The notes: a model not told the origin generated them from the sequence alone. 18,948 nt of DNA from Bacillota bacterium (GCA_023427705.1 JAEZAL010000216.1:1-18948), one strand, 5' to 3'. Positions 7,634-15,515 are shown, counted from the first letter of the stretch. Program-made: numbers and translations.

Positions 7634-9646
7634 CTAAATTAGTGCTGCAACATCTAGTATTAATGTTACTAAGCCATTACCTAAAATAGTAGCACCTATA
7701 TATTCTTTTAAAGACTTTAATGTCTTACCTAATGGTTTGATAACTATTTCTTGTTGTCCAAATAAAGAATCAACTAGTAATCCTACTGTCCTTTCGCCTA
7801 CTTTAACTATAATAATAAACTTCTTTTTAGTATCTTTACTTTCTATATTTAACCTTTCGTTTAACCTTATAAAAGGTATAACGTTCTCTCTATAAATGAT
7901 AACTTCTTCTCCATTAGTCTTTTTCACATTTTCTTCTTTATAATCTATAACTCTATCTATAAAGCCTAATGAAATAGCTAATGTTTCATCACCTATTTTT
8001 ACTAACAAAGCTTGTATTATTTGAAGAGTAAGCGGAAGTTTGATAATAAAACTTGTCCCACTACCTTCTTCACTAACTACATCAACAGTACCTCCAAGTG
8101 CTGAAATTTTGCTTTTTACAACATCCATTCCAACTCCTCTTCCTGAAATATCTGTAACCACACTATTTGTACTAAATCCTTGTGCAAATATAAGATTTTT
8201 TATATCATAATCACTTAAAACTTCTGTATTTATTCCAATTTCTTCTGCTTTTTCTTTAACTCTATTAATATTTATGCCTGCGCCATCATCTATTACTTTA
8301 ATTAAAGCTTTTGTTCCTTCTTGGTATGCTACTAATTTAATTGTACCAATAGGATCTTTTCCATTTTTTATTCTTTCTTCTTTATTTTCTATACCATGAT
8401 CTGCTGCATTTCTTAAAAGATGAATTAATGGTTCTCCAATTTCATCTATAACTGTCCTGTCTAACTCTGTTTCAGCTCCCTCAATGATAAAATTAATTTC
8501 TTTTTTAAGTTCTACAGATAAATCTCTAATCATCCTTGGAAATCTATTGAATACCACATCTAATGGCAACATTCTTATTTTCATAACCAAATCCTGTAGA
8601 TCTGATGTTGTTCTCTCTACTTGTTCTAATGTTTCTATTAATTCTTGAGACTTATCATCAATAACTATTTGTTCTAGCCTAGTTCTGTAAATTACAAGCT
8701 CTGATACCATATTCATAAGCTTATCTATTCTTTGTAGATCTACCCTAACTGATTGGTGAGCTCTTTTTGAACCATTAGTATTTTCTTTTTTTATTTCTTT
8801 GTACTCAATATTTTTGCTTTCTATTTGCACATTTTTTACTATAGCTTTTGCATCATCTATTACTTCTTTATTATTAATTATAGATTCATGATAATTCTCT
8901 ATTGCTACATAAGAAGTTTCAACTTTATCTACTTCTGAAATATTATTAATTAATCTATATATTTCTTCTTTAGATTTTGTAGTTAATAATACAAATATTA
9001 ATTCTGTATCAAACTGTTCATTTTCTATATCTTCTGTTGATGGAAAAGACTTTATTATTTCTCCTTGTGATTCTAGTTCTTGAACTATTAAAAATGCCCT
9101 AGCTGATTTTAATAAAGTATCTTTCCTCAAATAAACTTTTACATTTATTCCATTATATTTATTTTTTTCAGCTTGCTTAATAACTGATATATCATATTCA
9201 TTTAAAAATACGTCAATTGAATTACTCAATTCCTTTGTAACACTTTTTTCTATATAGTTATTCTCATCTATACTTACTACTTGTTCTAAGGACCTTATTA
9301 TGCTTGAATATTCAATTTCTTTGTCATTTCCTTCTTCTATATTGCTTACCATTCTTTCTAAAGTGTCAAGGCAATCAAATAGTATAGTAACAACATTTCT
9401 AGTAACTTTAAGTTTACCTTCTCTAAATTCTGATAATACATCCTCCATCTTATGAGTCAACTCAGCTATATTATTATATCCCATAGTTGCAGCCATTCCT
9501 TTAATTGTATGAGCTACTCTAAAAATTTCATTAAGTTTATCTATATTGTTTGGTTCTTGTTCTAAATCTAAAAGTGCTTCATTTAAAGTTTGTAAATTCT
9601 CCATTGACTCTTCTAGAAACATAGACATATATTGAGATACATCCAT
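7634..9646 (-). CDS. cheA: CheA, chemotaxis histidine kinase
   Basis: This is a complete 670-residue CheA with five domains. P1 (residues 1-105) has phosphorylatable H46 in FRVAHTIKGMAATMGY. P2, the CheY-binding domain (about 165-250), is flanked by low-complexity linkers. P3 dimerisation (about 298-365) begins VRVDLQRIDKLMNMVSELV. The P4 ATPase (about 368-538) has the N-box N413 (LRNAADHGIE), DDGAG (453-457) and GRGVGMDVV (502-510). P5 (about 540-670) is the CheW-like regulatory domain. It autophosphorylates under receptor control and passes phosphate to CheY. All catalytic boxes look intact. The SD is AAGGGGTGA. CheB here lacks a receiver domain, so CheY is the only obvious phosphate acceptor in the window. 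Confidence 0.97.
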   Translation of the reverse strand: MDVSQYMSMFLEESMENLQTLNEALLDLEQEPNNIDKLNEIFRVAHTIKGMAATMGYNNIAELTHKMEDVLSEFREGKLKVTRNVVTILFDCLDTLERMVSNIEEGNDKEIEYSSIIRSLEQVVSIDENNYIEKSVTKELSNSIDVFLNEYDISVIKQAEKNKYNGINVKVYLRKDTLLKSARAFLIVQELESQGEIIKSFPSTEDIENEQFDTELIFVLLTTKSKEEIYRLINNISEVDKVETSYVAIENYHESIINNKEVIDDAKAIVKNVQIESKNIEYKEIKKENTNGSKRAHQSVRVDLQRIDKLMNMVSELVIYRTRLEQIVIDDKSQELIETLEQVERTTSDLQDLVMKIRMLPLDVVFNRFPRMIRDLSVELKKEINFIIEGAETELDRTVIDEIGEPLIHLLRNAADHGIENKEERIKNGKDPIGTIKLVAYQEGTKALIKVIDDGAGININRVKEKAEEIGINTEVLSDYDIKNLIFAQGFSTNSVVTDISGRGVGMDVVKSKISALGGTVDVVSEEGSGTSFIIKLPLTLQIIQALLVKIGDETLAISLGFIDRVIDYKEENVKKTNGEEVIIYRENVIPFIRLNERLNIESKDTKKKFIIIVKVGERTVGLLVDSLFGQQEIVIKPLGKTLKSLKEYIGATILGNGLVTLILDVAALI

Positions 9647-9658
9647 AATTTCACCCCT

Positions 9659-10423
9659 TTATACTTTCTTATAAATAAAAGTAGATATTTTTTCTAATTG
9701 GAAATCCTTATAATTATAAATACTTTCTGTTGCTCCTACAAATAATATTCCACCTTTTTTTAGTGACTGTGCAAATCTTTTAAATATTTCTTTTTTTACT
9801 TCATTTTTAAAATAAATAATAACATTTCTACATACAATTAAGTCAAAATTTGTATCGTATTTATCTAATATTAAATCGTGCTGTTTAAAAGTTACCATAG
9901 ATTTAATTTTCTCATTAATTTTATATTTTTCATCTTTTATATTAAAATATCTTCTTTTAAAAGTTTCACTTACATTTTTCATTTCTACAGATATATACTC
10001 TCCAAGTTCAGCTTTTTTCAGTATATTTTTATCAATATCTGTTGCCAATATATCTACCTTAACTTTAGGATTTATATCATCAATTATAATTGCTATACTG
10101 TAGGGTTCACACCCCATTGAACATGCAGCACTCCATACTTTTAATCTAGAAACATTTTTACTATATTCTCTAATTACTCCTTGTAATTCATAAAATAATT
10201 CAGGATTTCTAAAAAACTCTGTAACATTTATAGTAATGAAATCTAAAAACTTTTCTCGTTGTTCTTTATTTGTAAGAAGGATATTTTTATATTCATCTAA
10301 ACTTGTTATTCCAGTCCTTAACATCAAGCTTCCTATTCTTCTATTTAACTGTTCAGATTTATACGCATTTAAATCAATGTTAAACTCTTTATAAATCCAT
10401 TTATGAAACTCTATAAAATCCAT
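9659..10423 (-). CDS. cheR: CheR, chemoreceptor glutamate methyltransferase
   Basis: The 254-residue protein has the all-helical CheR N-terminal domain (about residues 1-75) with TEFFRNPELF at about 68-77. The SAM-dependent methyltransferase core follows: the motif I equivalent VWSAACSMGCEPYSIAI (about 95-111), ATDID (about 127-131), and CRNVIIYF near residue 200. CheR methylates glutamates on chemoreceptors, the forward arm of adaptation. The usual GEEPYS is GCEPYS here, a position that varies in this family. The SD AGGAG overlaps the stop codon of cheB (TAG), only 8 bases separate the genes, and cheR sits directly next to its antagonist. Confidence 0.96.
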   Translation of the reverse strand: MDFIEFHKWIYKEFNIDLNAYKSEQLNRRIGSLMLRTGITSLDEYKNILLTNKEQREKFLDFITINVTEFFRNPELFYELQGVIREYSKNVSRLKVWSAACSMGCEPYSIAIIIDDINPKVKVDILATDIDKNILKKAELGEYISVEMKNVSETFKRRYFNIKDEKYKINEKIKSMVTFKQHDLILDKYDTNFDLIVCRNVIIYFKNEVKKEIFKRFAQSLKKGGILFVGATESIYNYKDFQLEKISTFIYKKV

Positions 10424-10431
10424 ATCTACTC

Positions 10432-11022
10432 CTAATTTCCCATAATTAAGTCTTTTATCTTTAAGGCTATATTCTTTAATGGAAGTACATAATCAACACA
10501 ACCAGTTTCATATGCACATTTTGGCATTCCATAAATAACAGAACTATCTTCGTCTTGAGCTATAGTTATTCCTTTATTCATTTTTACAACAATAGTTCCC
10601 TCTGCTCCATCTTTTCCCATTCCCGTAAGAACTACAGATATTATTTTATTTCCATAAGTTGTAGATGCTGATATAAATAATTTATCAACTGCTGGCCTTA
10701 CACCCCATATTGGATTTTCCTTAGTTAATCCTATAATTCCAGGTTGTCTAATTACCATATGATATCCACCTGGTGCTATATATACTTTATTCTTTTCAAT
10801 CCTTATACCATCACTGGCTTCTAAAACTTCTAAAGAACACTTTTTATTCAATCTTTCAGCAAAAGATTTAGTAAAACCACTAGGCATATGCTGTACAATT
10901 AATACTGCCACATTTAACTCTCTAGTTAATTGAGTTATTATACTTTCTATAGCATTTGGACCACCAGTAGAAGCTCCAATTAATATTATGTCTTTAATTC
11001 CTCTTACTGCATCATTCCTCAA
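10432..11022 (-). CDS. cheB: CheB-type receptor methylesterase lacking the receiver domain
   Basis: This 196-residue protein is the CheB catalytic domain alone. S18 (IGASTGGP), H45 (VQHMPSGF) and D138 (TGMGKDGAEG) reproduce the known Ser-His-Asp triad with near-normal spacing. It would hydrolyse methyl esters, and may deamidate glutamines, on chemoreceptors. A usual CheB is about 340-360 residues with an N-terminal receiver that CheA phosphorylates; that half is absent. Only 15 bases separate this gene from cheD and no receiver-like sequence precedes it, so this is not a frameshift. The start is TTG at 11022, chosen because GAGGAGGG lies 8 bases upstream; the next in-frame Met (M46) is inside the active-site region. 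Confidence 0.92.
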   Translation of the reverse strand: MRNDAVRGIKDIILIGASTGGPNAIESIITQLTRELNVAVLIVQHMPSGFTKSFAERLNKKCSLEVLEASDGIRIEKNKVYIAPGGYHMVIRQPGIIGLTKENPIWGVRPAVDKLFISASTTYGNKIISVVLTGMGKDGAEGTIVVKMNKGITIAQDEDSSVIYGMPKCAYETGCVDYVLPLKNIALKIKDLIMGN

Positions 11023-11037
11023 TACTGAAACCCTCCT

Positions 11038-11529
11038 CTAGAGATTTCTCAAATTACTACCAATGCTTCTAATAGTTACTGCCCCATCTTCACTTTCAAA
11101 TATCATAGTTCTACCTTTATTTCCCCCAATATCCTCTCCTATAATAGGAATTGATAATTTATTTATAGCATTAATAACAGCTTCGCTATTTCTTTTTCCT
11201 ATATCACTAATAATTTTTTTATCAGGAAAATTAAACATTGATGCTCCACCTGCTATTTTAGCTGTAATATTTTCTTTACTACATCCATAAGCTATCATCT
11301 CTTTAAGTAATACATCAACACCTAAATCTGCATACTTTAACGGATTCACAATTTCTTTAAACTGTCTACTATCTGGCAGCATAATATGTACTAATCCTGC
11401 AATTCTTTTTTCTTTATCATATAAAGCTATTCCAATGCAAGATCCAAGTCCCATGGTAATTAGTTTGTCAGGGGATGATACTATAGCACTATCTGCTATC
11501 CCAACTCTAACCTCTTTTTTGTCATTCAA
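11038..11529 (-). CDS. cheD: CheD, chemoreceptor glutamine deamidase
   Basis: This 163-residue protein has the CheD active site: T25, C31 and H48 in ITMGLGSCIGIALYD and GLVHIMLPDS, the same relative spacing as the known Thermotoga CheD residues (T21, C27, H44). It deamidates receptor glutamines and binds CheC, linking receptor state to CheY-P level. The C-terminal half has the expected AGGASMF and IGKRNSEAV segments. The start is TTG at 11529: AGGAGGG lies 6 bases upstream, and TTGA overlaps the cheW stop by four bases; the nearby ATG is out of frame. The upstream cheW is therefore translationally coupled to it. Confidence 0.95.
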   Translation of the reverse strand: MNDKKEVRVGIADSAIVSSPDKLITMGLGSCIGIALYDKEKRIAGLVHIMLPDSRQFKEIVNPLKYADLGVDVLLKEMIAYGCSKENITAKIAGGASMFNFPDKKIISDIGKRNSEAVINAINKLSIPIIGEDIGGNKGRTMIFESEDGAVTIRSIGSNLRNL

Positions 11530-11981
11530 GAATTTCCCTCCTGAAAAATAATTTCTTCTTCCTCAGCTGTCAATACATTTTCTAAATTTAGCATAATTAT
11601 TATATTTTCCTTTTTTCTAATTAGTCCTTTAATATACCTATTTGATATTAAAGTTGTAAGACTATCAGAATTCTTAATTTCATCACCAATTATGCTTAAC
11701 ACTTCACTAACACTGTCAACTAAAATACCAAATTTACCATTTTCTCTTTTAACAACTATTATCTTCTTATCTAAAGTATTTTCACTTTTAAGTTTAAATT
11801 TATCTGTAAGATTTATAATTGGTAAAACACTGTTTTCATAGTTTATTACCCCATCTAAGAAGCTTGGAGAATCTGGAAGAGCAGTTGGCTCTTCATATCC
11901 TAAAATCCTTTCAACTTCCATAATATCAGTTGCATAGTACTCATTTCCTAGCTTAAAAACTAATATTTTTATCTCTCTCAT
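11526..11981 (-). CDS. cheW: CheW-like coupling protein, divergent copy
   Basis: A 151-residue single CheW domain opens MREIKILVFKLGNEYYATDI and keeps the overall pattern (LPDSPSFLDGVINYEN, LPIINLTDKF, IIVVKRENGKFGILVDSVSE). The family motif N-L-R-G is NYEN here, losing the conserved Arg and Gly that the second CheW at 6224-6622 retains. The C-terminus adds an acidic tail (TAEEEEIIFQEGNS). The frame is open to a TTG at 12014, which would overlap fapA, but the ATG at 11981 has AGGAGG 9 bases before it and starts exactly at the domain. It probably couples receptors to CheA or occupies a specialised place in the array. Binding properties cannot be read from sequence. Confidence 0.9.
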   Translation of the reverse strand: MREIKILVFKLGNEYYATDIMEVERILGYEEPTALPDSPSFLDGVINYENSVLPIINLTDKFKLKSENTLDKKIIVVKRENGKFGILVDSVSEVLSIIGDEIKNSDSLTTLISNRYIKGLIRKKENIIIMLNLENVLTAEEEEIIFQEGNS

Positions 11982-11994
11982 TTCCCATTTCCTC

Positions 11995-13755
11995 CTATAG
12001 AAGTAGCTTATCAACTGCTAAGTTACCATCTTTTTCAATATATACATGAATATTTTTAGATGCCTTGTCCAAAATATACTTCTTATTTCCAATAATAAAA
12101 GTAGTATTTCTATATGCTACATCTACATAAATATTTCCATACTTTCCTACTTCTAAATTAGTAACTACACCTGAATCACTACCAACTATCGAAGCTTTTA
12201 TTAATTCATTTGCTTTTAAATATCCACCTCTACAAACTACCTTTTCCGTAGCAAAAGTAATACTCTTAGTAGCATTTATTTCACTGGTAAATAAACCTTT
12301 TCCTGAAATATTAATATTACCAACAACATGAATTTTTGATTCTTGAGCATATTCCATATTTAAATTTGCTTCAGTAATAACATCCTTTTCTAAATCTAAA
12401 AGTTCCTCATCTATTCTGTTTATAATTTCACCTATTTCAGAAATATCCTTAATGGAACTTATTGACGCTCCTAAAAGCTTTGTCTTTATTAAATTTACAA
12501 CAATTGAATCTTTTTCCTCATCTTTAGCAGCATTTGATATGATTTTAATTAGTATTTTAGATAAACTTTTAAACTTCTTTTCTATTAAAGACTTTATTAA
12601 CAATCCAATAGGTATATTATTTTTTATTAGATTATTACTTTTTATATAATCTAAATTTAATAGTATTGAGCTTAAAATATCTTTTAGTTCTTTTAAGGAA
12701 ATAATTCTATCTGATTTTATTAAATTAGTTCCTCCAATTTTTATATTTGAATTTACTATGTTTCCTAATATTTCGCTAGAATTTTTAGCTTCTATTTCAG
12801 CACTAAAAACACCACCACGAATTATAAGACTTCCCCCAGATATTACCTTCATACCTTCAGTAACTTTACCATTAATCTCTACATTAGCTGGAAAATTAAC
12901 ATTTCCTGTAGCAATAGTTACATCTTTATTTAATACATATAAAGGCTCCACCCAAACTTTATTTTTTGAAAAATTTGGTTTTCCATCAATGGTAGCTATA
13001 ATTAAATTCTCGTCCATCCTTGTCCCATTTCCTGATGAAAAATTACTTTTTTTCTTCGGTTTTCCCGGAATCACCTGATTAAATATATTTATACCATCGA
13101 TTCCATTTACCCCTTTTATAATTTCGGCCAATAAATCATTAGCTTTAACACTTGTTATAGTATTAAATGATCTATAATCTATTTTTTCATCTTCTTCATA
13201 TTCTTTATTATTAGTATTAAAGAAGATTTTTATTTTATCTTCTATGGGTGGTTCTGGTGCCTTTCCTCTAGCTATCAATACATTTTTTATTTCTTTACCT
13301 TCTACTATTTGCTTTATAGCTTCCTCATCAATACCATAAGAAATTTTCATTTTTTTTAGTTCAAAAATAAGTTCTTCTTTAGTTATATTAGGAGGAGCTT
13401 CGCCCTCCTTTTCTATAACTTCCAAGGCTAAACTATAATTTTCTTCCCTGTCCTTCAAAGAATAACTTTTACCACCTTCATACTCTACTGAAGCATAAGC
13501 TTCTATACCATTTTTACTAGTAATTATTTCTATACTTCGCTTAAATGGTAAATTTAATTCTTCAAATTCTATTTTATTTTCTTCTTTTACTTTAAAAGGT
13601 CTATTTATAATTTCACCATCTATGTAAAGACATCCTTTGGCTGGTGGAATAATTATGGGAAAATTACCATTTCCTATAGGATTCTTTACTATTATTTTAT
13701 TGTTCTGCACACAAATACTGCCATTTTCATTAATTATTTTTTCACTTTCATGCAT
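11995..13755 (-). CDS. FapA-like DUF342 protein heading the chemotaxis operon
   Basis: This 586-residue protein is of the DUF342/FapA type. The N-terminal region includes LIARGKAPEPPIEDKIKIFF (about 160-179) and GVNGIDGINIFNQVIPGKP (about 215-233). A repetitive Gly- and Val/Ile-rich beta-helix follows at about 254-340 (NVNFPANVEINGKVTEGMKV, then GGSLIIRGG). A long charged helical stretch (about 345-470) probably forms a coiled coil, and a second short beta-helix comes at about 478-530 (VGNINISGKGLF). The family is named flagellar assembly protein A by context; its biochemical role is not established. No signal peptide or membrane helix is visible, so it is probably cytoplasmic. The SD is GAGAGGAAG, and cheW follows 13 bases downstream. 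Confidence 0.87.
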   Translation of the reverse strand: MHESEKIINENGSICVQNNKIIVKNPIGNGNFPIIIPPAKGCLYIDGEIINRPFKVKEENKIEFEELNLPFKRSIEIITSKNGIEAYASVEYEGGKSYSLKDREENYSLALEVIEKEGEAPPNITKEELIFELKKMKISYGIDEEAIKQIVEGKEIKNVLIARGKAPEPPIEDKIKIFFNTNNKEYEEDEKIDYRSFNTITSVKANDLLAEIIKGVNGIDGINIFNQVIPGKPKKKSNFSSGNGTRMDENLIIATIDGKPNFSKNKVWVEPLYVLNKDVTIATGNVNFPANVEINGKVTEGMKVISGGSLIIRGGVFSAEIEAKNSSEILGNIVNSNIKIGGTNLIKSDRIISLKELKDILSSILLNLDYIKSNNLIKNNIPIGLLIKSLIEKKFKSLSKILIKIISNAAKDEEKDSIVVNLIKTKLLGASISSIKDISEIGEIINRIDEELLDLEKDVITEANLNMEYAQESKIHVVGNINISGKGLFTSEINATKSITFATEKVVCRGGYLKANELIKASIVGSDSGVVTNLEVGKYGNIYVDVAYRNTTFIIGNKKYILDKASKNIHVYIEKDGNLAVDKLLL

Positions 13756-13790
13756 TATAATAGCTTCCTCTCATTTATTCTAAATACCTA

Positions 13791-13837
13791 TAATTATTAA
13801 ATAATATTATCATTAACCCTAATTATTAATAATATTA
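13791..13837. repeat. Near-direct AT repeat upstream of the chemotaxis operon
   Basis: The 93-base gap before fapA holds two copies of an almost identical 18-19-base unit, at 13791-13809 and 13820-13837, differing by one inserted A. Each contains TAATTATTAA and a near-palindromic AATATTA core, separated by CATTAACCC on the plus strand. I found no sigma-28 match with correct spacing here and no convincing -35/-10 pair, though a promoter for the operon is expected in this gap. The repeat could be an operator, but random AT-rich sequence is a real alternative. Confidence 0.35.
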
Positions 13838-13848
13838 ATTTACAAAAA

Positions 13849-14664
13849 CTATTTATTAAATTTATTTATATATGTTTCTATTTCCTTATTAAATTCCTTT
13901 ATTAATAATCTCATTGTGCTATTATTAACATTTAATTCAATATTATCTACTTTTGATATTGGAAGTATTTTAGGTGATGTTCCAGATATAAACATTGCAT
14001 CAAAATCATATATATTTTTATAATTTATATTTTTTTCTTCAACTTTTATATCTAGAGATTTTGCAAGTGATATAATTCTTCCTCTTGTTACTCCAGGTAA
14101 AACATCTTCTAATGGTGAAGTATATAAAGTATCATCTTTAATTAGAAATATATTTGATTTGCTACCTTCTGTTATATTACCTTCATTATTTACTAGTATA
14201 GCTTCAAAAGCAGATGCCTTATTAATTTCTTCAGTTACTTTTTGTCTAAAATTACTGTCTACTACTTTTGCATTAGGATTAGTTCTTTCCCCATGATATA
14301 ATATAGTATTTACACCACTCTTATATAGCTCTTCATTTGGATAACTATGTCTTATGCTAAATACTTTCATAGTATCTGTTTTTATATCAAAAGTTAGCTT
14401 AATATTACCAAATTCAACCTTATTAGCTTCAATTAATTTTATTAAGTATTCTTTAATTTTATCGTATTTATAAGAAAATGGTTTTTCCATTAACCTGAAA
14501 GAGGACTCTAATCTTTTAAGATGCTCCTCGTAAAATAATGGCACTTTATTTATCACCCTTATTACTTCATAAATTACTCTTCCACTTTCTAATGAATCAT
14601 TTGTATAATTTTTAACTGGTTCTAAGTGGCCATCTTCCAAATAATACTCTAAAATAGCTTCCAT
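13849..14664 (-). CDS. Class IV PLP-dependent aminotransferase / aminodeoxychorismate lyase-like
   Basis: This 271-residue fold-type IV PLP enzyme has a probable catalytic lysine K133 (NAKVVDSNFRQKV), followed by AFEAILVNNEGNITEG with E166, SNIFLI, and the phosphate-binding end LPGVTRGRI (about 189-196). HLKRL at 48-52 is the usual fold-IV N-terminal motif. Members include branched-chain aminotransferase, D-amino-acid transaminase and 4-amino-4-deoxychorismate lyase (PabC). The short length and divergent motif after the lysine make a PabC-like or uncharacterised role more likely than IlvE, but the substrate cannot be fixed. The ATG follows AAGGAGGG by 7 bases and the HAD gene by 16, so the two share a transcript. 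Confidence 0.85.
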   Translation of the reverse strand: MEAILEYYLEDGHLEPVKNYTNDSLESGRVIYEVIRVINKVPLFYEEHLKRLESSFRLMEKPFSYKYDKIKEYLIKLIEANKVEFGNIKLTFDIKTDTMKVFSIRHSYPNEELYKSGVNTILYHGERTNPNAKVVDSNFRQKVTEEINKASAFEAILVNNEGNITEGSKSNIFLIKDDTLYTSPLEDVLPGVTRGRIISLAKSLDIKVEEKNINYKNIYDFDAMFISGTSPKILPISKVDNIELNVNNSTMRLLIKEFNKEIETYINKFNK

Positions 14665-14680
14665 CTATTTTCCCTCCTTG

Positions 14681-15319
14681 TTATTTCCACTTAAGTATTT
14701 TAAATTCACTTTTTTTCCTATAATTAATAAGAAATGCATTTCCAACTAAATCTAAAAGAGGCTTATCAGATAATGAATCTGAAAACATATAGGAGTTTTT
14801 ATAATCAACTTCAATACTTTTTTCCTTTAATACTTCCTTTAGCCTTTTTACCTTTTCTTCTCCCTTACAATTAGCTCCATCCATTTTTCTAATAAATTTT
14901 CCACCATCTATTAAAAATCTAGTTCCAATTATCATATCTACTTCTTCTATTGCATAAAATTCATTCAAATAAAACTCTGGTGATGCAGAAATTAAGTATA
15001 TCTTATATCCTTCTTTTTTTAATTTCTTCATCATTTGTATTGCATCTTCATATAAAATATTTTCTAATACATCTCTATAGAAACTTTTTACTAAAAGAGT
15101 TAATTCTTTTTCATCTATTTTATCTATAAATTTAAGAAAACTTTCTTTTACTCTTCTTTCATCATAAATACCAATTTTATACATAAGACCACAATAAATA
15201 GCCCTTGGTAAAAATCTAATATTCTTTATATCCTTAAAAATCATATATTTATATAATTGCATTAAGGTTTCTTTTCTAGTTATAGTATAGTCTACATCAA
15301 ATAACGCCAGTTTATCCAT
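14681..15319 (-). CDS. HAD-IB family (SerB-like) phosphatase
   Basis: This 212-residue protein has all four haloacid dehalogenase motifs: nucleophile D8 and D10 in LALFDVDYTIT, S111 in IYLISASPEF, a lysine in the KGEEKVKRL stretch (about 152-159), and D181/D185 in MFSDSLSDKPLLD. The helical cap lies between motifs I and II (about residues 17-90), which together with the SDSLSD motif places it in the HAD-IB group with phosphoserine phosphatase. It is cytoplasmic and probably a phosphomonoesterase. The substrate is unknown, and I would not call it serB. AGGAGG is 8 bases before the ATG. It is cotranscribed with the class IV PLP enzyme. Confidence 0.88.
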   Translation of the reverse strand: MDKLALFDVDYTITRKETLMQLYKYMIFKDIKNIRFLPRAIYCGLMYKIGIYDERRVKESFLKFIDKIDEKELTLLVKSFYRDVLENILYEDAIQMMKKLKKEGYKIYLISASPEFYLNEFYAIEEVDMIIGTRFLIDGGKFIRKMDGANCKGEEKVKRLKEVLKEKSIEVDYKNSYMFSDSLSDKPLLDLVGNAFLINYRKKSEFKILKWK

Positions 15320-15350
15320 TTTGTATTCCTCCTAAGCTTTTCACAATTAA

Positions 15351-15379
15351 ATTATATACTAAAAATTACTATTATTAAA
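15351..15379 (-). promoter_or_regulatory. Probable SigA promoter for the HAD / PLP-enzyme pair
   Basis: A perfect -10 TATAAT (15351-15356, minus strand) lies 31 bases before the HAD gene's ATG. The best -35 at 17-base spacing is a weak TTTAAT (15374-15379). It lies just downstream of the aminotransferase terminator, where a new promoter is needed. Confidence 0.55.
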
Positions 15380-15404
15380 CAAAAAATATACTGACATAAA
15401 TAAA

Positions 15405-15433
15405 CAAAAAATGAGCTATCCCATGATAGCTCA
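15405..15433 (-). terminator. Intrinsic terminator of the PHP / aminotransferase transcript
   Basis: A 9-bp perfect stem TGAGCTATC (15412-15420) / GATAGCTCA (15425-15433) has a 4-base loop and is followed on the minus strand by six T residues (15406-15411). It lies about 82 AT-rich bases after the aminotransferase stop. The plus-strand side lacks a T tract, so it acts on leftward transcripts. Confidence 0.9.
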
Positions 15434-15515
15434 CACTAAAAATATAAAATTATTAAAATAATTCTCAAAAATATAAAACTTAAAAAATTTTATAAATTTA
15501 AATGTCATCATAATT

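Noticed and set aside
9878..10120. Plus-strand frame of 80 residues rich in Phe, Ile and Tyr, resembling a small membrane protein
   Set aside because: It is antisense to conserved CheR sequence and its composition follows from A-rich codons on the other strand; no SD or promoter.
10432..11040. Frameshift that could hide a CheB receiver domain upstream
   Set aside because: Only 15 bases lie between cheD and cheB, cheD is intact to its natural C-terminus, and a strong SD sits correctly before the TTG start.
11982..12014. TTG at 12014 as start of the first cheW, overlapping fapA
   Set aside because: The AGGAGG lies between that TTG and the ATG at 11981, and the extra 11 residues do not belong to the CheW domain.
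12758..13078. Plus-strand open frame of 106 residues inside fapA
   Set aside because: Low-complexity hydrophobic translation from the opposite strand of a clearly coding beta-helix region, with no SD; a shadow of fapA.
13800..13850. Possible sigma-28 promoter before fapA (TAAA followed later by AATGATAA)
   Set aside because: The spacing is 24 bases instead of 15, so it is not a usable SigD site.
15434..15515. AT-rich 82-base stretch with AAAAATATAAAA twice, considered as a small RNA or ORF
   Set aside because: No start codon with an SD, no promoter pair and no stable hairpin other than the terminator; it reads as an ordinary 3' untranslated region.
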